From NCBI RefSeq assembly GCF_041679265.1, contig NZ_JBGFSM010000011.1, positions 62,001-126,000 of the forward strand: DNA of 64,000 nucleotides, in the 5' to 3' direction. Of the stretch, positions 42,583 through 51,057 are shown piece after piece. The position numbers and the translations under genes were made by a program. Positions within the stretch are counted from its first letter, which is position 1; every line of letters begins with the position of its first letter. A model generated the notes under the pieces. It was not told the DNA's origin. It worked only from the letters and a program-made list of their open reading frames with translations, and searched no databases. This stretch comes from Autumnicola sp041679265. GTDB lineage: Bacteria > Bacteroidota > Bacteroidia > Flavobacteriales > Flavobacteriaceae.

Positions 42583-44040
42583 ATGAATAAATTTATTGTT
42601 GTAAACCATCCTGAAAAATGGGAAGCACTCGCCGAAAACGTTGAAATTATCCCGGCCCAGGCCTATCTTACCAATCCAGCATATTCCAAAATAAAGAAGG
42701 CGCGTATCTTTAACCTGTGTAAAGATTATTCCTACCAGAGCAAAGGCTATTACGTCTCGCTTTTAGCTGAAGCACGGGGCCACCTGGCTATTCCAACCGT
42801 TAAAAACATAGTGGATTTAAGGGAACCAAAACTGGTTAAAATTGTCTCTGAAGAATTTGATGATGTAATCCAGAAAAGCCTGAAGAATATCAAATCGCCG
42901 GAGTTTACGCTAAGCATCTATTTTGGCCAGAATGTGGCACAGAAATATAAAGAACTCAGCTCCCTTTTTTACAGGCATTTTCAAATTCCATTTTTAAGGG
43001 TGAATTTTATCCACACCAATAAATGGAATATTAAAAGCATCAAGGCTATTTCTGAAGCTGAAATTCCTGCAGATCATAAGGAAAGCATGTATTATTTCGC
43101 TTCCCAGTATTTCTCTAAAAAACGCTACGATACGCCACGGCAGAATATAGCAGAATATGACCTGGCAATTTTGGTACAGGAAGGAGATCCCGCGCCGCCA
43201 AGCAACCCAAAAGCCATTAAACGATTTGTGGAACTGGCTGAAAAAATGGATTTTTATGTAGAAGTGGTTAGCCCAAAAGATCTCTCCCGCCTTTCTGCCT
43301 TTGACGCCCTTTTTATCCGCCAGAGTACAGAGGTAAATAACGATGCTTATGCATTTGCCAGGAAAGCCCAGCAGGAAGGCATTGCTTTGGTAGATTATCC
43401 TGATGCCATCCTTAAATGCTGCAACAAGGTTTTTATGGCAGAAGCTCTGGAAAATGCCGGGATAGCAACTCCTAAAACCGTTATTGTACATAAACACAAT
43501 ACGCACCAGGTACTGGAGATTACCGGTTTGCCCGTGGTGCTAAAATCTCCGGATTCCACCTTTTCCTTCGGGGTGAAAAAGGCAGAAACAGAGCAGGAAT
43601 ATGAAGAGCTGGTACAGCAAATGCTCAAAAAATCTGACCTGGTAATCGCCCAGGAATTTTCTCCTTCAGATTATGACTGGCGTATTGGGATTTTAGACAA
43701 CAAACCTTTTTATGCCTGCAGGTATTACATGGCAAAGGGCCATTGGCAAATCTATAACTGGGATGCTAAAATAAAAGATGACCAGGACGGGAATGCAGAT
43801 TGCCTGCCCATAGAAAAAGTTCCTACAAAAATTCTTGACCTCGCCTTGAGATCGGCAAAATTAATGGGCCCTGGTTTATACGGTATAGATATTAAAGAGG
43901 TGAATAAAAGAGCCATGGTGATTGAAATTAACGATAACCCCAATATAGATTTTGGAGTGGAAGATGCTTATTACGGCGACCAGGTGTATATAGAAATTCT
44001 TTCAGCGCTAAAAAATCGGCTTAAAAAAGGCGAATCATGA
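42583..44040 (+). CDS. RimK-like ATP-grasp ligase with RLAN domain
   Basis: 485 residues. The N-terminal 160 residues form the RimK-like ATP-grasp N-terminal (RLAN) domain (YLTNPAYSKIKKARIFNLC, YYVSLLAEARGH). The ATP-grasp part (about 285-480) shows LPVVLKSPDSTFSFGV, IAQEFSPSDYDWRIGIL and the Mg-binding MVIEINDNPNIDFGVED. ATP-grasp enzymes of this group join a carboxylate to an amine or amino acid, often glutamate. The substrate is unknown. Its last codons overlap the next gene by 4 bp; together with the GCS2-type ligase and the amidohydrolase it forms a tight operon. Confidence 0.9.
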   Translation: MNKFIVVNHPEKWEALAENVEIIPAQAYLTNPAYSKIKKARIFNLCKDYSYQSKGYYVSLLAEARGHLAIPTVKNIVDLREPKLVKIVSEEFDDVIQKSLKNIKSPEFTLSIYFGQNVAQKYKELSSLFYRHFQIPFLRVNFIHTNKWNIKSIKAISEAEIPADHKESMYYFASQYFSKKRYDTPRQNIAEYDLAILVQEGDPAPPSNPKAIKRFVELAEKMDFYVEVVSPKDLSRLSAFDALFIRQSTEVNNDAYAFARKAQQEGIALVDYPDAILKCCNKVFMAEALENAGIATPKTVIVHKHNTHQVLEITGLPVVLKSPDSTFSFGVKKAETEQEYEELVQQMLKKSDLVIAQEFSPSDYDWRIGILDNKPFYACRYYMAKGHWQIYNWDAKIKDDQDGNADCLPIEKVPTKILDLALRSAKLMGPGLYGIDIKEVNKRAMVIEINDNPNIDFGVEDAYYGDQVYIEILSALKNRLKKGES

Positions 44041-45254
44041 GTTACCGTTTATTTGAAGTTTATGGGATTGAGCTGGAATACATGCTCGTTAATTCAGAAA
44101 CATTTAAAGTTAACCCGGCAGTAGATAAACTTCTTACAATTAAAAATGGAAGCCTTACTTCTGATGTTGAAAATGGCAAAATTGAATGGAGCAATGAACT
44201 TGTGGCCCATGTGGTAGAATTAAAAACCAATGGACCCACAGGAGATCTTGAAAAGCTGGATGAACTTTTTGCTGAAAATGTAAAAGAAATTAATGTTTTG
44301 CTAAAGCAGTTAAATTCAGTGCTCTTACCCACAGCAGCACATCCGCTGATGCATCCTGAAACAGAGACCGTACTCTGGCCACACAATTACAGCAAAATTT
44401 ACGCTTTATATAATCGTATTTTTGACTGCCGAGGCCACGGTTGGAGCAACGTGCAAAGCATGCATATTAATTTGCCTTTTTTTGATGATGTAGAATTTGA
44501 AAAACTTCATGCCGCGGTAAGGCTTTTGTTGCCCATTATTCCAGCACTAAGCGCGAGTTCTCCCATTTTTGAAGGAAGATTTACTGGCTTTATGGATAGC
44601 CGCATGGAAGTCTATAAAACCAATCAAAAGGAAATTCCGCAAATGTCCGGGAAGGTTATTCCGGAGCAGGTTTTTAACAGGAATGACTATTTTGAGAAGA
44701 TATTTGAGCCCATTAATAAAGCCATTAAACCTCACGATTCTGAAAAAATACTGGATCATCATTTTTTAAATTCCCGTGGCGCGATTGCCCGTTTTGACCG
44801 CAATGCCATAGAAATTCGTGTAATTGATATCCAGGAATGTCCCAAGGCCGATATGGCGATTGCGGTTTTGATTATCGAGAGCCTGAAGCTATTGGTAAGT
44901 GAGGAACTAATCGCTTTAGAAGATCAGAAGAAATGGCATGAAGATCAATTATTTGTTATCTTTAACGAGGTGGTAAAAAACGGGGAAAATGCCATTATAG
45001 ATAACAGTGGGTTTCTTGATGTTTTTGATATTCATGAGCGTTGTGCAGCAAGAGAAATCTGGCTAAAATTGTATAACAGAACCCGCTCTAAAATTTCAGC
45101 AAAACATCGGAAAAATATTGAATTTATTCTTGAACACGGGAGCCTTTCCAGCCGCATTTTAAATACATTGCAGGAGGATTTTTCTGAAGAAAACATTAAA
45201 AAAATATATAACCGAATGGCAGAATGCCTGGATAATAATCAATTCTTTAACTGA
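44037..45254 (+). CDS. GCS2-type carboxylate-amine ligase (glutamate-cysteine ligase family)
   Basis: 405 residues. The start FEVYGIELEYMLVN holds the acidic GxExE-type ATP/metal motif of glutamine-synthetase-fold GCS2 enzymes. Further signatures are LLPTAAHPLMHPE, GHGWSNVQSMHINLPF and FLNSRGAIARFDRNAIEIRV (Arg and acidic residues near the active site). GCS2 enzymes make gamma-glutamyl amides from Glu and a cysteine or other amine. It shares 4 bp with the RimK-like gene before it and touches the hydrolase gene after it. Confidence 0.87.
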   Translation: MSYRLFEVYGIELEYMLVNSETFKVNPAVDKLLTIKNGSLTSDVENGKIEWSNELVAHVVELKTNGPTGDLEKLDELFAENVKEINVLLKQLNSVLLPTAAHPLMHPETETVLWPHNYSKIYALYNRIFDCRGHGWSNVQSMHINLPFFDDVEFEKLHAAVRLLLPIIPALSASSPIFEGRFTGFMDSRMEVYKTNQKEIPQMSGKVIPEQVFNRNDYFEKIFEPINKAIKPHDSEKILDHHFLNSRGAIARFDRNAIEIRVIDIQECPKADMAIAVLIIESLKLLVSEELIALEDQKKWHEDQLFVIFNEVVKNGENAIIDNSGFLDVFDIHERCAAREIWLKLYNRTRSKISAKHRKNIEFILEHGSLSSRILNTLQEDFSEENIKKIYNRMAECLDNNQFFN

Positions 45255-45946
45255 TGAAATTTGTGCTAACCTGTGAGCATGCTTTTAATACCATTCCGGC
45301 GGAATACTCAAAATATTTCGCAGGGGCTGAAGCGGTATTAAAGTCTCACAGGGGTTATGATCCGGGAGCATTTGATCTTTTTGAAAGTTTAAGTAAGCTG
45401 TCAGATTTTGCCATTTATCAAAAGAGCGGCCGGCTGCTGGTGGAGGTAAATCGCTCCCTTGATCACCCGCAACTTTATTCTGAATACACTAAAGGGCTTA
45501 ATAAAGTAGATAAGGAATTGCTGCTTAGCAACTATTACTTTTTGTACCGCAATACGGTTGAAGACAAAATTGAGGAGTTTATTGAGGAAGGGGAGAAGGT
45601 ATTGCATCTTTCCGTACATAGTTTTACTCCGGAACTGGATGGAGAAATACGCAATGCAGATATAGGAATTTTATTTGATCCAGAAAAACCTGAAGAGAAG
45701 CAGCTTTCAGAAAACCTGAAAGAAAAAATGGAAGAAGAAAATGGCAAATTTCATGTCCGGTTCAATTATCCCTATTTGGGAAAATCTGATGGTTTTACTA
45801 CCTGGCTGCGAAAAAAGTTCTCTGAGAATTACTGCGGAATCGAACTGGAGATAAATCAAAAATTCGTGGAGAAGGATAAAATGGATAAAGAAATAAAGCA
45901 AATGGTATTTAAAAGCGTGGAAGAACTTCTAAAGCAGAATAAATAA
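45254..45946 (+). CDS. N-formylglutamate amidohydrolase family protein
   Basis: 230 residues. FGase motifs: TCEHAFNTIPAEY (metal ligands), HRGYDPGAFDLF, VEVNRSLDHPQLYS and LHLSVHSFTPELDGE. The family hydrolyses N-formyl-glutamate in histidine breakdown; here no hut genes are near, and the gene is instead tied to two ligases (its ATG overlaps the stop of the GCS2 gene). A role in trimming or recycling an acylated glutamate product of the operon is inference. A long imperfect hairpin follows. Confidence 0.88.
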   Translation: MKFVLTCEHAFNTIPAEYSKYFAGAEAVLKSHRGYDPGAFDLFESLSKLSDFAIYQKSGRLLVEVNRSLDHPQLYSEYTKGLNKVDKELLLSNYYFLYRNTVEDKIEEFIEEGEKVLHLSVHSFTPELDGEIRNADIGILFDPEKPEEKQLSENLKEKMEEENGKFHVRFNYPYLGKSDGFTTWLRKKFSENYCGIELEINQKFVEKDKMDKEIKQMVFKSVEELLKQNK

Positions 45947-45948
45947 AA

Positions 45949-46012
45949 AAACGATTTAAAAAGTAAGTCTTCCTAAAAGTAGTTGGCTAAGAAGTACTTT
46001 TTAAACCGTTAT
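45949..46012 (+). terminator. Long imperfect hairpin ending the RimK-like operon
   Basis: AACGATTTAAAAAGTA pairs with TACTTTTTAAACCGTT, with one mismatch, around about 30 nt holding CTTC/GAAG. T-rich sequence follows. Probably the operon terminator. Confidence 0.6.
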
Positions 46013-46105
46013 TTTATAAATCGTCACTAAAATTTTCTTTCAAAACAAAATTTATTGTTCTTCATCATCGCTATTCTTAAAAGGAATAAATTTCAGCTGG
46101 CCTAC

Positions 46106-46516
46106 TTATTTTAGTGTGGAGGAGACGGTAATTTCGGTTTTTAATAATTTGGAGACAGGGCAATTTTCTTTGGCTTTCTTTACCAGTTCCTCAAATTTGC
46201 CTTTTTCAATGTTAGGTACTGCGGCTTCCAGGATTAAGTGAGATTTAGAAATCTCTCCATTTTCAAAAGTTATTTCGCTTTTGGTTTCAAGTTTATCGGC
46301 AGTAAAACCCTCTTCAGCAAGAAAGGCAGATAATTGCATAGAGAAGCAGCCGGAATGCGCAGCTCCAATAAGTTCTTCAGGATTGGTTCCTTTACCATCC
46401 TCAAAACGAGTTTTAAAAGAGTATTGCGTGGCATCCAGAACTCCGCTTTCTGTAGACAATGTTCCCTTACCTTCTTTAAGATTTCCTTTCCAGACCGCTG
46501 TGGCTTTTCTTTTCAT
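46106..46516 (-). CDS. OsmC family peroxiredoxin
   Basis: 136 residues from ATG 46516 (MKRKATAVWKGNLKEGKG). Reduces organic hydroperoxides with two conserved cysteines, here in AHSGCFSMQLS and ENCPVSKLL. The Arg of the catalytic triad is in FKTRFEDGKGTNPEEL. Length is typical of OsmC rather than Ohr; the sequence resembles OsmC. A perfect 17-bp palindrome lies 17 bp before the start. The frame open to 46570 is not needed. Confidence 0.93.
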   Translation of the reverse strand: MKRKATAVWKGNLKEGKGTLSTESGVLDATQYSFKTRFEDGKGTNPEELIGAAHSGCFSMQLSAFLAEEGFTADKLETKSEITFENGEISKSHLILEAAVPNIEKGKFEELVKKAKENCPVSKLLKTEITVSSTLK

Positions 46517-46532
46517 AATAGTATATTTTTGA

Positions 46533-46549
46533 TTTACCTTTAAGGTAAA
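46533..46549. promoter_or_regulatory. 17-bp perfect palindrome upstream of osmC-like gene
   Basis: TTTACCTT, T, AAGGTAAA. It lies 17 bp before the ATG, a place for a repressor to block transcription or translation of a peroxide-stress gene. Regulator unknown. Confidence 0.5.
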
Positions 46550-46620
46550 GAGATAAGCGCTTAAATTCAAAAAATTATAAAAACCTTAACCCGGTAAAAA
46601 TTATTCCGGCGCAATCGCAT

Positions 46621-46656
46621 AAAAAAAGCCCCACATTTATAAATGCAGGGCTTTAA
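46621..46656 (-). terminator. Terminator of the FKBP gene
   Basis: Arms AAAGCCC and GGGCTTT with inner ATTTATAAAT; on the minus strand it ends in a run of T. Confidence 0.8.
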
Positions 46657-46674
46657 GATATAAGGGAATGTAAA

Positions 46675-47106
46675 CTATTTTATTTCTACAACTTCCAGGT
46701 CAAAAACAAGGTCTTTCCCTGCAAGCGGATGATTACCGTCTACTACTATAGTTTCTTCTTTTACGTCTTTAACCACAAGGTTCATCTCACGCCCATCAGG
46801 GCTCTTTGAAACCAGTCCCATTCCAACTTCCGGCTTAATGTCTTCAGGTAGCTGGCTCTTTTGCACTTCCTGCACAAGTTCTTCCCTTGGCTCTCCGTAT
46901 GCCTCTTCTTTAGGAATATTTACAGTCTTTTTCTCGTTCACCTTCATGTCGATAAGGCCTTTCTCGAATCCTGGGATTAACTGCCCCTGGCCAAGAGTGA
47001 ATTCTATAGGCTCTCCTCTTTCTACCGAGCTGTCAAAAACCTGTCCATCAGTTAGTTTTCCAGTGTAATGTACCTTTACCGTGTCATTCTGTTTTACTTG
47101 ACTCAT
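46675..47106 (-). CDS. FKBP-type peptidylprolyl isomerase (SlyD-like)
   Basis: 143 residues, cytoplasmic. FKBP domain: KVHYTGKLTDGQVFDSS, LGQGQLIPGFEKGLIDM; the insert-in-flap (about 72-120, EEAYGEPREELVQEVQKS) is the SlyD chaperone part. No His-rich metal tail is present, unlike E. coli SlyD. Assists protein folding. A classic promoter precedes it. Confidence 0.93.
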   Translation of the reverse strand: MSQVKQNDTVKVHYTGKLTDGQVFDSSVERGEPIEFTLGQGQLIPGFEKGLIDMKVNEKKTVNIPKEEAYGEPREELVQEVQKSQLPEDIKPEVGMGLVSKSPDGREMNLVVKDVKEETIVVDGNHPLAGKDLVFDLEVVEIK

Positions 47107-47164
47107 ACTTTATTTTTACAATTAAAAAATTGGCTTATCGTTAATTTTCAGCCATTTAATTTTG

Positions 47165-47195
47165 CAAAGGTACATTTATCTTATGGACTTCCAAA
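47165..47195 (-). promoter_or_regulatory. Promoter of the FKBP gene
   Basis: On the minus strand TTTG, exactly 19 bp, then TACCTTTG: full agreement with the Bacteroidota consensus TTTG-N19-TAnnTTTG. The leader would be about 50 nt. Confidence 0.8.
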
Positions 47196-47388
47196 TCTCC
47201 TGCCGTTTTCTCCCTAATTGAATCCTTATATTAACTTTTTCCTATAATTTGAGGCTTTAATTTAACAAATTTGAAGATTATTTCTGTAAATTACCTGTTT
47301 ACAGCAACATCTTGTATATATAGTTAAGCAGTGTTTTACAGGATTTGCAAAAAATTAATCTCTCATAATTACACTAACTCGATTTAGG

Positions 47389-48852
47389 ATGAAAAAAGCT
47401 AGTACCTCCGGTTCCAATTCCAGAAGAAGATTTATAAAAACAACCGCTCTGGCCACGGCCGGAATAAGTATAGTCCCAAGGCATGTACTGGGAGGACCTG
47501 GTTATATAGCTCCCAGTGATAAACTGGTGGTAGCCGGGATAGGTGTGGGAGGAAAAGGGGAGAGTGACCTTCATAATTTTGCCAAAACCGGAAAAGCCGA
47601 AATTGCTTATCTATGCGATGTGGATGGCAGGAGGGCAGCTAATTCCATTGCCCGATTTCCCAAAGCCAGGTATTATAAAGACTACCGGGAGATGCTGGAT
47701 AAGGAAGCTAAAAATTTTGATGCCGTGTCTGTTTCCACTCCAGACCATAATCATGCTGTTCAGGCGATGGCAGCTATGGAACTGGGAAAACACGTATATG
47801 TGCAAAAGCCGCTAACACATGATATTTATGAAGCCAGAAAACTTACTGAAGGAGCTAAAAGAAATAAGGTTGTCACCCAAATGGGAAACCAGGGAGCTTC
47901 CGGTGATGGCGTAAGGAAGTTGCAGGAGTGGTATAATGCAGGACTAATAGGAAAAGTGCATACCGTTTATGTGTGGACAGATCGTCCTGTATGGCCACAG
48001 GGAATTCCATGGCCGGAGAAAGGGAATGCCGCGATTCCCAAAGAACTGGATTGGGATTTGTGGCTGGGCACTGCACCTTATAAAGAATACATTAGCGGGC
48101 TGGTGCCTTTTAACTGGCGCGGCTGGTGGGATTATGGCACGGGTGCCCTGGGAGATATGGGCTGCCACCTTATTGAACCTGCCTATAGTGTTCTGGATTT
48201 AAAATATCCCAAAGATGTGCAATGCAGTGTTGGAAGTGTGTATGTAGATGAATTTCAGAGAGGATATTTTCCCGAAAGTTGCCCGCCTTCCAGCCACGTG
48301 ACAATGACTTTTCCAAAGAGCGAAAAAACAGATGGCGACCTTACTTTGCACTGGATGGATGGAGGTATTCAGCCTTCCCGTCCCGAAGAACTCGGGCCTA
48401 ACGAAACCTTTGGAGATGGTGGGAACGGAGTGCTTTTTATTGGGACAGAAGGAAAGATGATGTGCAGTACCTATGGCAGGAATCCACGATTGCTACCCAC
48501 TTCCAGGACAGATGAAGTTAATGTAACACAAACCATAGAAAGGGTTCCTGGAGGGGAAGACGGCCATTACGGCCAGTGGGTGGAAGCAGCTATTGCCGGG
48601 TATGGCAAGAAAAACCTCAGCTCTCCTTTTGAAATCGCCGGCCCTCTAACCGAAACACTGCTAATTGCGAATCTTGCCCTTAGGGGAGTGGATATTAGAA
48701 ATGAGTACAAAAGAAATAATGGGGATATTGCCTATAATTACCCCGGAAGAAATATTCAAATGATCTGGGATGCTGAAAATATGCGGGTGACCAACCTGGA
48801 AGAGGCCAATAAATTTGTAAAGCGGGATTACCGTGAGGGCTGGACATTATAA
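47389..48852 (+). CDS. Tat-exported Gfo/Idh/MocA oxidoreductase
   Basis: 487 residues. A twin-arginine signal (SRRRFIKTTALATAGIS) marks export in folded form. NAD(P)-binding domain: VVAGIGVGGKGESDL, VSVSTPDHNHAVQAMAAM and the catalytic-type EKP-like motif YVQKPLTHD (glutamine instead of glutamate before KP). The C-terminal substrate domain contains WDLWLGTAPYKEYI and GALGDMGCHLIEP. Acts on a sugar or sugar-like polyol; bacteroidal Tat-exported members include glycosidases with NAD hydride transfer, so either activity is possible. Next gene is 9 bp away. Confidence 0.92.
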   Translation: MKKASTSGSNSRRRFIKTTALATAGISIVPRHVLGGPGYIAPSDKLVVAGIGVGGKGESDLHNFAKTGKAEIAYLCDVDGRRAANSIARFPKARYYKDYREMLDKEAKNFDAVSVSTPDHNHAVQAMAAMELGKHVYVQKPLTHDIYEARKLTEGAKRNKVVTQMGNQGASGDGVRKLQEWYNAGLIGKVHTVYVWTDRPVWPQGIPWPEKGNAAIPKELDWDLWLGTAPYKEYISGLVPFNWRGWWDYGTGALGDMGCHLIEPAYSVLDLKYPKDVQCSVGSVYVDEFQRGYFPESCPPSSHVTMTFPKSEKTDGDLTLHWMDGGIQPSRPEELGPNETFGDGGNGVLFIGTEGKMMCSTYGRNPRLLPTSRTDEVNVTQTIERVPGGEDGHYGQWVEAAIAGYGKKNLSSPFEIAGPLTETLLIANLALRGVDIRNEYKRNNGDIAYNYPGRNIQMIWDAENMRVTNLEEANKFVKRDYREGWTL

Positions 48853-48861
48853 AGGATAGGA

Positions 48862-49335
48862 ATGAAGAAGCTAAAAAACTGTTTAAAAATCTATTATCTG
48901 AGATTACTTGCAATCTCAGCGGGGGTTTTTATGCTGAATGGTTTTTATGCTTGTAATTCTAAGGAAAACCGCCAGCCAGAGGTTAACTGGGACACTTTGC
49001 AGGTCACGGTTTCAGCATATAATTCACTGCATAACCAGGCCGAAGGTGATCCAAATATTACTGCCTGGGGAGATACTTTAAAGCCCGGCACCAAAGCAAT
49101 TGCCGTTTCCCGGGATTTAATAAAAAAAGGCTTAAACTATAATACAAGAGTAAAAATTGAAGGTTTTGAAGGGGAATTTTTAGTAAAGGATAAAATGCAC
49201 TACCGCTGGAAAAACAAGATAGATATTTATATGGGTGAAAATGTAAAGAAGGCCCGTAAATTTGGTAGGAAAAGGCTGGAGATAGCTTACGTGGTAGAGA
49301 ATGACAGCCTTTTAGAAGCAGATGAAGAACGGTAA
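48862..49335 (+). CDS. 3D-domain lipoprotein (MltA/YorM-like beta-barrel)
   Basis: 157 residues. Lipobox-like FYACNSKE at about 30 suggests a lipoprotein. The mature part has the 3D domain (double-psi beta-barrel) with its three aspartates: NITAWGDTLKPG, IAVSRDLI and FLVKDKM, then WKNKIDIYMGENVKKAR. Related domains occur in lytic transglycosylases and resuscitation-type proteins. A cell-wall role is likely but unproven. It follows the oxidoreductase by 9 bp, probably by chance of operon layout. Confidence 0.83.
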   Translation: MKKLKNCLKIYYLRLLAISAGVFMLNGFYACNSKENRQPEVNWDTLQVTVSAYNSLHNQAEGDPNITAWGDTLKPGTKAIAVSRDLIKKGLNYNTRVKIEGFEGEFLVKDKMHYRWKNKIDIYMGENVKKARKFGRKRLEIAYVVENDSLLEADEER

Positions 49336-49410
49336 ATGTACTGGTAAAAATTTGGGTTACATGAATTTTTGTTATTTTACCTCCTAACATCAGCAAAACT
49401 CTTGTTTTAT

Positions 49411-50469
49411 ATGAAATTTATTTTCTGCTTCTTTAGCATCTTTATTTTTTCTTATGCCTCTGCCGCACAGGATTCAATCCCTGCAAACGAAAAATTAAGT
49501 ATAGGGATTACAGAAGCACCTCCATTTATCCATGAAGAAAATGGAAAGTTTACCGGTCTCAGCATTTCCTCCTGGGAAATGGTAAATGAGAAGCTAAATA
49601 AAGAATATGAATTCAAAACCTATGGATCTCTTACAGAGTTGCTAAAAGCAATAGAAAATAACGAGGTAGATTTTAGCATAAATCCCATCACTGTTACCGA
49701 TAACAGGATGAAAATTATGGATTTTTCACAGCCTTATTTTATTTCCCATACCGGGATTGCCAAAAGGAAAGAATCCCACATCTGGAGTTATATTCGCAAT
49801 ATCGTGAGCTGGAATTTTATTTCGGCCATATTAATACTGGTAGGGGTAATTTTTATTTTTGGCTTTCTGGTTTGGATCTTTGAACGGAAACATAATCAGG
49901 AGGAGTTTGGTAACAGTCCGCGTGGAATTATGGAAGGCTTCTGGTGGAGTGCCGTAACCATGACTACCGTGGGCTATGGGGATAAATCGCCCCGCACTAC
50001 TGGCGGGCGTATTATTGGTTTTATCTGGATGTTTATGGCCATTATAATGATTTCCAGTTTAACGGCAGGAATTGCGTCTTCCCTTACCGTTAGCAGTTTT
50101 AATGATAAAATTTCTTCTGTTGAGGATCTGGAGAAATTTGAGGTGACTACCGTGGCAAATTCAAGTTCCCAGGAATTCCTCGAGCTTTACAATATTAGCA
50201 GCGACACCGTCTTGTCTGAAGAGCAGGGGATAAATGATGTCCTTAATAAGGAAACAGCTCTCTTTGTATATGATGTCCCCATGCTTAAAAATGAAATTGA
50301 GGAAAGGAACCTTCAGGATAAAATTGAGGTGCTGGAGAAAACCCTTAAAAAGGATTATTACAGTTACAGTTTTCCTAAGAATTCTTCTTTGCTAAAAGAA
50401 ATAAATCCCACTCTTGTAAGTATCCTGAAAACAATGAAGTGGAATGTGCTGGTGGAAGATTATAAATAA
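49411..50469 (+). CDS. GluR0-like ionotropic receptor potassium channel
   Basis: 352 residues from ATG 49411 with a signal peptide (MKFIFCFFSIFIFSYASAAQ). A split periplasmic ligand-binding domain flanks the pore: S1 at about 25-125 (LSIGITEAPPFIHEENGKF, NPITVTDNRMKIMDFSQPYF), TM1 at about 132-155, pore loop with TMTTVGYGDKSPRTT at about 185, TM2 (GFIWMFMAIIMISSLTAGI), then S2. TVGYGD is the potassium filter, as in cyanobacterial GluR0. Ligand is likely an amino acid, but the binding residues are not certain. The frame opens earlier at 49369. Confidence 0.92.
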   Translation: MKFIFCFFSIFIFSYASAAQDSIPANEKLSIGITEAPPFIHEENGKFTGLSISSWEMVNEKLNKEYEFKTYGSLTELLKAIENNEVDFSINPITVTDNRMKIMDFSQPYFISHTGIAKRKESHIWSYIRNIVSWNFISAILILVGVIFIFGFLVWIFERKHNQEEFGNSPRGIMEGFWWSAVTMTTVGYGDKSPRTTGGRIIGFIWMFMAIIMISSLTAGIASSLTVSSFNDKISSVEDLEKFEVTTVANSSSQEFLELYNISSDTVLSEEQGINDVLNKETALFVYDVPMLKNEIEERNLQDKIEVLEKTLKKDYYSYSFPKNSSLLKEINPTLVSILKTMKWNVLVEDYK

Positions 50470-50604
50470 TTACGAACCAAGCCCAAGATAACCAAGAAGG
50501 ATCCATAGAATTATAAAAACAACAATTATCCCAATGCACCCGCAGCCGCCTCCAAGCTTTTTGGCTCCCCAGCCGGCGAGGAGAGCCCTGATGATATTTC
50601 TCAT
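50470..50604 (-). CDS. Glycine-rich 44-residue membrane protein
   Basis: ATG at 50604 to TAA at 50470. Reads MRNIIRALLAGWGAKKLGGG then CGCIG and a hydrophobic helix IIVVFIILWILLGYLGLGS. The N-terminus is basic and amphipathic, followed by a CGC-type motif that could bind a lipid or metal. Similar tiny proteins exist in flavobacteria in my memory. The stop codon abuts the stop of the channel gene on the other strand with no gap. Confidence 0.7.
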   Translation of the reverse strand: MRNIIRALLAGWGAKKLGGGCGCIGIIVVFIILWILLGYLGLGS

Positions 50605-50904
50605 TGAAGTTATTTTTATCTAAAGTTACATAAGAATTTGAGTGGCAGGTATTCTTTAGCAAAATATTGTATAAATTTAGGACCCAAAAGTTTCTTATGA
50701 AGATACTCTGCGAAGAATAGCATTAAATGAAATACAAGTCTGTATAAAATAGTCACTAAGCACTAATTAAATAATGTGCTTATTTTAACTACTATTAAAA
50801 GTTTAGTTTAATTTTATATATTGGAAGCAAAAATCAGTGAGACTTTCTATGAACTTGTTATGCAGTTTATGGATCATCTAATGAAATCTAACCACACCCT
50901 CCTA
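50605..50904. other. Intergenic region, no gene seen
   Basis: 300 bp of AT-rich DNA between the divergently transcribed 44-aa peptide and 50-aa peptide genes. It must hold both promoters; no full consensus is visible. Confidence 0.5.
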
Positions 50905-51057
50905 ATGGAAAACAAGAACAAACACAATCACAGCACAGAAGATTACATAGTTGAAGACAATAAAAAAACAAGATTTGGTGGCACCTTTATTGCCATTATC
51001 CTAATTATTTTACTTGCTGCCGTGGCCATTACCGGCGTATTTTTTGATCTTTGGTAA
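50905..51057 (+). CDS. Small membrane protein, 50 residues
   Basis: From ATG 50905: an N-terminal polar part with His (MENKNKHNHSTEDYIVEDN), a basic break (KKTRFGG) and one hydrophobic helix (TFIAIILIILLAAVAITGV) ending FFDLW. Earlier starts at 50881 (ATG) or 50821 (TTG) are open. Predicted N-in single-pass protein. Family not recognised. Its stop meets the stop of the ACT-like gene. Confidence 0.6.
   Translation: MENKNKHNHSTEDYIVEDNKKTRFGGTFIAIILIILLAAVAITGVFFDLW

Noticed and set aside
46020..46105. Short frame after the osmC-like stop reading VGQLKFIPFKNSDDEEQ
   Set aside because: It looks like a protein C-terminus, but it is under 20 codons, has no start and nothing upstream in frame except OsmC; it may be a relic, which cannot be shown.
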